A stretch of DNA of 16,195 bases from JBBDNV01 sp040877415 (GTDB lineage: Bacteria; Planctomycetota; Planctomycetia; Pirellulales; PALSA-1355). Shown here one piece after another: positions 13,194 to 16,195 of the stretch (the stretch's first letter is position 1; each line of letters opens with the position of its first letter). Made by a program: the position numbers and the translations under genes. The notes under the pieces were generated by a model that worked only from the letters and a program-made list of their open reading frames with translations, ran no database searches and had not been told where the DNA came from. Location of the stretch: NCBI GenBank assembly GCA_040877415.1, contig JBBDNV010000137.1, positions 1-16,195 on the forward strand, written 5' to 3'.

Positions 13194-14513
13194 ATGCAAC
13201 AGCCCCAGCCCAATCACAACCGAGGCGCCGCGAGCGTGGACTCAAGCGGGCGCCGTTCGTGGTATCCCTGGGCCGTGGTGATGATGCTGTGGTTCATCTG
13301 CTTTTTCAACTACGCCGACCGGCAGGCGATCTTCTCGGTTTTCCCCGCTTTGGAGAAGGAGTTTGGTTTTTCGAAGGCCCAACTGGGGCTGATTGGCTCG
13401 GCGTTTGCCTTTGTTTACGCCTTGTCGGCTCCCCTGGCCGGCCAGATCAGCGACCGCACTTCGCGCAAGCTTGTCATTCTCGGCGGGCTGTATGTGTGGA
13501 GCCTGATCACCGGTTTTACGGCCCTGTGCTCCAAGGCCTGGCAGTTCGTCCTCGTGCGCGGCGCCGAAGGGCTGGGCGAAACGGCCTATTTTCCCGCGTC
13601 GATGTCGATGGTCAGCGACTATCACTCGAAGCGCACGCGCTCGCGGGCCATGAGCCTGCACCAGACGAGCGTCTATGCCGGCACGATCGGCGGCGGGGCG
13701 TTGGCCGGCTGGATGGGGGAGTCTTTCGGCTGGCAGTCGCCCTTTATTCTGTTGGCAGGAGCCGGCATTGTGTTAGGACTGGTGCTGGCCTTCTTCATCC
13801 GCGAGCCGGCGCGCAACGAGGCCGAGCGGCGCGAATCGGGCCATTTTACCGAACAACCCGCCGAACCGCCCGTGCCCGTCGCCGAATTCCTGCGCGGCCT
13901 GCTGCGGACCCCCTCGGCGATCTTGTTGGCTTTTGCCTTTCTCGGCGCCAACTCGGTGGGCCTGGTGTTTCTCACCTGGATGCCCACGTTTCTTTATGAA
14001 AAGTTCAAGCTGAGTCTCACGGTCGCGGGCGTTTCGGCCACGGTGTATCTGCAAATTGCCAGCATGGCGGGCGCGATGATCGGCGGCACATTGGCCGATT
14101 GGTGGCGGGCCCGAACCAACGGCGGGCGGATGTACACCCAGGCCGTGGGCGCGCTGTGCGGCGCTCCGTTTATTTTTCTGTGCGGAACGACGCTGGAGCT
14201 GACGGTCCTGATCGTGGCGATGATCTTCTTTGGGCTGTCGAAGGGGATTTACGATTCCAACATTTGGGCGTCGCTGTACGACGTCGTCCCGCCGTCGCGC
14301 CGCAGCACGGCGGTGGGGGTGATGAACATGATCGGCTGGCTGGGCGGCGCCCTGGGAGCGTACTTCGTGGGCCTGGCCGTCGATCGGGGCGTCACGATGA
14401 GCGTGGCCATCGCCTCGACCGCCGTGATCTACGTCGTCGTCGCCGGCATGCTGGTGTCGGCTGCCCGGCTGGCCCCGCCGCATCCGGGCGGCTCGGCCGT
14501 CGGAGCCAATTGA
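13194..14513 (+). CDS. Major facilitator superfamily (MFS) transporter
   Basis: A 439-residue inner-membrane transporter with about 12 hydrophobic segments. After a short polar N-terminus, TM1 (WAVVMMLWFICFFNY) leads to FNYADRQAI, the N-Y-x-D-R motif seen in anion:cation symporter and spinster-like MFS proteins. The signature loop between TM2 and TM3 is GQISDRTSRK (residues 83-92, motif A). A charged central loop (EPARNEAERRESGHFTEQPA) separates the two six-helix halves. Substrates in these subfamilies include organic anions, sugar acids and lipids; this one cannot be specified. I chose ATG 13194 because upstream sequence in frame is low-quality and the conserved region starts soon after, but no ribosome site is visible. 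It ends 12 bp from the opposing dnaE2 stop, with no terminator between. Confidence 0.9.
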   Translation: MQQPQPNHNRGAASVDSSGRRSWYPWAVVMMLWFICFFNYADRQAIFSVFPALEKEFGFSKAQLGLIGSAFAFVYALSAPLAGQISDRTSRKLVILGGLYVWSLITGFTALCSKAWQFVLVRGAEGLGETAYFPASMSMVSDYHSKRTRSRAMSLHQTSVYAGTIGGGALAGWMGESFGWQSPFILLAGAGIVLGLVLAFFIREPARNEAERRESGHFTEQPAEPPVPVAEFLRGLLRTPSAILLAFAFLGANSVGLVFLTWMPTFLYEKFKLSLTVAGVSATVYLQIASMAGAMIGGTLADWWRARTNGGRMYTQAVGALCGAPFIFLCGTTLELTVLIVAMIFFGLSKGIYDSNIWASLYDVVPPSRRSTAVGVMNMIGWLGGALGAYFVGLAVDRGVTMSVAIASTAVIYVVVAGMLVSAARLAPPHPGGSAVGAN

Positions 14514-14525
14514 CGATGTGGCGCT

Positions 14526-16195
14526 CTAGCGAAAATCGCGCGATTGCGAGTCCAACCCGCGCAGCAGCTCGGAAAGATCCGCGAGCTTCGAAACCAGCAG
14601 GTGAATCACCCCGTCCTGGCGCTGCAGGCGCCCCCCGGCGAGAAACGCCGAGGCGGTGCGGGCCACGCGATAAAAGCGCTGCCACACGTCCTGGCGAATG
14701 ATCAGGTTGGCGGTGCCGGTCTCGTCCTCCAAGGTGACGAACGTGATCCCCTTGGCCGTGCTGGGACGCTGGCGCACCAGCACGATCCCCGCCACTTGGA
14801 CGTGACGATTGGCCGAATAAGTGGCCAGCCCGCGGGCCGGCACGACGCGCAGCCGGTCGAGCCTGGCGCGCACAAACTGCATCGGATGGGCCTTTAGCGA
14901 CAGGCCGGCCGTGCGGTAATCGGCCAATACCTCCTCCTGGATTTCCAAGCGCGGCAGCGCGACGGGCGGCTCGTCGAGTGGCGCAAGCGTGTCGAACAGC
15001 GGCAGCACGCGGGGCTTTTTTTCCTCGGCCAAGGCATGCCACAGGGCACTGCGGCGATCGAGCGCTAACGAGGCAAACGCGTCGGCCGCGGCCAGCCGCG
15101 AAACCACGGCCCGGCTCAACCGGGTGCGGCGCATAAAATCGTCCCAGCCGGTAAACGGGCCGTCACCCCGGGCCCCTTCGATCACCCGGGCATACGTTTC
15201 CGACAACCCGCTGGCAAACCGCAACCCCAGCCGCAACGCGCCCTGTTCCAGCGTGCAATCCCAGCGGCTGGCATTGACGTCGAGGGGCCGTACTTCCACG
15301 CCGTGTTCGCGGACATCCCGCACCAGTTGCGCCGGCGCGTAAAAGCCCATCGGCTGGCTGTTCAAAAGTGCCGTGCAGAAAGCGGCCGGATAGTAGTGCT
15401 TCAGCCAGGCCGACACGTAGACCAAAAGCGCAAAGCTGGCGGCGTGCGACTCGGGAAAGCCGTATTCGCCGAAGCCGCTGATCTGGCGAAACACGCCCTC
15501 GGCGAATTCTTGTGAAAGTCCCCGGACCCGCATGCCGTCGAGCAGCTTCTGGCGGAATTGCTCGATGATGCCGGGCCGCCGCCACGCGCCCATCGCGCGG
15601 CGCAACTGGTCGGCTTCGCCGGGGGTAAAGCCGGCCGCCACGACGGCCAGCCGCATGGCTTGTTCCTGGAACAACGGCACGCCGAGCGTGCGCTTGAGCA
15701 CTTCGCGAATTTCGTCGTTGGGATACGTGACCGGCTCCTGGCCCAGGCGGCGGCGCAGATAAGGGTGGACCATGTTCCCCTGGATCGGCCCCGGGCGGAC
15801 GATGGCCACCTCGATCACCAGGTCGTAAAACGTGCGCGGCCGCAAGCGGGGCAGCATGCTCATCTGGGCCCGGCTTTCGATCTGAAACACGCCCATCGTG
15901 TCGGCCCGGTCGATCATGTCGTACACGTCCCGGTCGCCCTCGGGGATCGAAGCCAGCGAAAGCTCGCGCCCGTGGTGCTCCCCAACCAGCGTGAAACATT
16001 TGCGGATGGCCGTGAGCATGCCGAGCGAAAGGCAATCGACCTTCAGGATGCCCAGCTCGTCCAGGTCGTCTTTGTCCCACTCGATGACGGTGCGGCCGTC
16101 CATGGCCGCGTTTTCGATCGGCACCAGCTCGCATAGCGGGCCCTTGGTCATCACCATGCCGCCGACGTGCTGGCCCAGGTGGCGCGGAAAGCCGA
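14526..16195 (-). CDS. dnaE2: Error-prone DNA polymerase III alpha (DnaE2 / ImuC), C-terminal half
   Basis: A C-family polymerase used in damage-induced translesion synthesis, usually with ImuA/ImuB under LexA control. About 555 C-terminal residues are visible (full length about 1,050-1,100); the frame is open to the window edge, where FPRHLGQHVGGMVMTKGPL is the expected DnaE2 block. Next come WDKDDLDELGILKVDCLSLG, carrying palm-domain acidic residues, then MGVFQIESRAQMSMLPRL and VRPGPIQGNMVHPYL, all typical of DnaE2. SGFGEYGFPESHAASFALL and SAWLKHYYPAAFCTALLNS follow. The C-terminal OB-fold region contains VQVAGIVLVRQRPSTAKG and VTLEDETG, as in DnaE2 rather than the replicative DnaE1. It ends LSELLRGLDSQSRDFR with the stop at 14526. 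Neither imuA/imuB nor lexA is within the window; they may lie beyond the right edge. Confidence 0.95.
   Translation of the reverse strand, partial: GFPRHLGQHVGGMVMTKGPLCELVPIENAAMDGRTVIEWDKDDLDELGILKVDCLSLGMLTAIRKCFTLVGEHHGRELSLASIPEGDRDVYDMIDRADTMGVFQIESRAQMSMLPRLRPRTFYDLVIEVAIVRPGPIQGNMVHPYLRRRLGQEPVTYPNDEIREVLKRTLGVPLFQEQAMRLAVVAAGFTPGEADQLRRAMGAWRRPGIIEQFRQKLLDGMRVRGLSQEFAEGVFRQISGFGEYGFPESHAASFALLVYVSAWLKHYYPAAFCTALLNSQPMGFYAPAQLVRDVREHGVEVRPLDVNASRWDCTLEQGALRLGLRFASGLSETYARVIEGARGDGPFTGWDDFMRRTRLSRAVVSRLAAADAFASLALDRRSALWHALAEEKKPRVLPLFDTLAPLDEPPVALPRLEIQEEVLADYRTAGLSLKAHPMQFVRARLDRLRVVPARGLATYSANRHVQVAGIVLVRQRPSTAKGITFVTLEDETGTANLIIRQDVWQRFYRVARTASAFLAGGRLQRQDGVIHLLVSKLADLSELLRGLDSQSRDFR

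Noticed and set aside
1..16195. tRNA, rRNA, CRISPR array, transposase or integrase genes
   Set aside because: I looked for tRNA arms, regularly spaced repeats and recombinase motifs and saw none; the repeats present are too few and irregular for CRISPR.

Overview
The window looks like a chromosomal segment from a planctomycete, probably in or near Pirellulales. The call rests on high GC content with strongly GC-ending codons, two PEP-CTERM secreted proteins with Arg-rich tails, a Ku N-terminus ending in a CPIHGE block that I recall from planctomycete Ku proteins, a BRCT-MerR-TPR protein, and large loosely packed intergenic spaces. This is recognition from memory, not a database result.

Layout. 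1-3565 (+) is a compact run of three genes: the C-terminal part of leucyl-tRNA synthetase (cut by the window edge), ADP-glucose pyrophosphorylase (glgC) and a Rieske-type oxygenase alpha subunit. A convergent gene for a secreted Pro/Arg/Gln-rich protein follows (3604-4671, -). At 4935 (+) lies a broken Ku gene: about 57 good codons, then a 123-bp palindromic repeat, and no sign of the rest. A BRCT-MerR-TPR protein (5276-6445) follows at once. From 6446 to 8296 there is a gene-poor stretch bounded by two near-identical 40-bp direct repeats. It carries one PEP-CTERM protein (7203-7967) whose codon use is visibly less GC-rich than its neighbours.

Next come a Gfo/Idh/MocA oxidoreductase (8297-9541), a 63-residue acidic protein (9677-9868), a second copy of the palindromic repeat (9894-9981) between convergent genes, an endonuclease/exonuclease/phosphatase family protein (9984-10742, -) and a secreted enterochelin-esterase-like hydrolase (10999-11892, +). 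On the minus strand follow an orphan 33-residue signal-peptide ORF and a second PEP-CTERM protein (12048-12773). The window closes with an MFS transporter (13194-14513, +) facing the C-terminal half of the error-prone polymerase DnaE2 (14526 to the edge, -).

There is no single obvious pathway. The genes are mostly housekeeping or single-gene units. The themes that recur are DNA repair (Ku remnant, BRCT protein, DnaE2), exported proteins, and traces of genome rearrangement at repeats. The most interesting parts are the repeat-disrupted Ku gene, the direct-repeat-bounded PEP-CTERM segment, and the BRCT-MerR-TPR fusion. I saw no tRNA, rRNA, CRISPR array or transposase gene.
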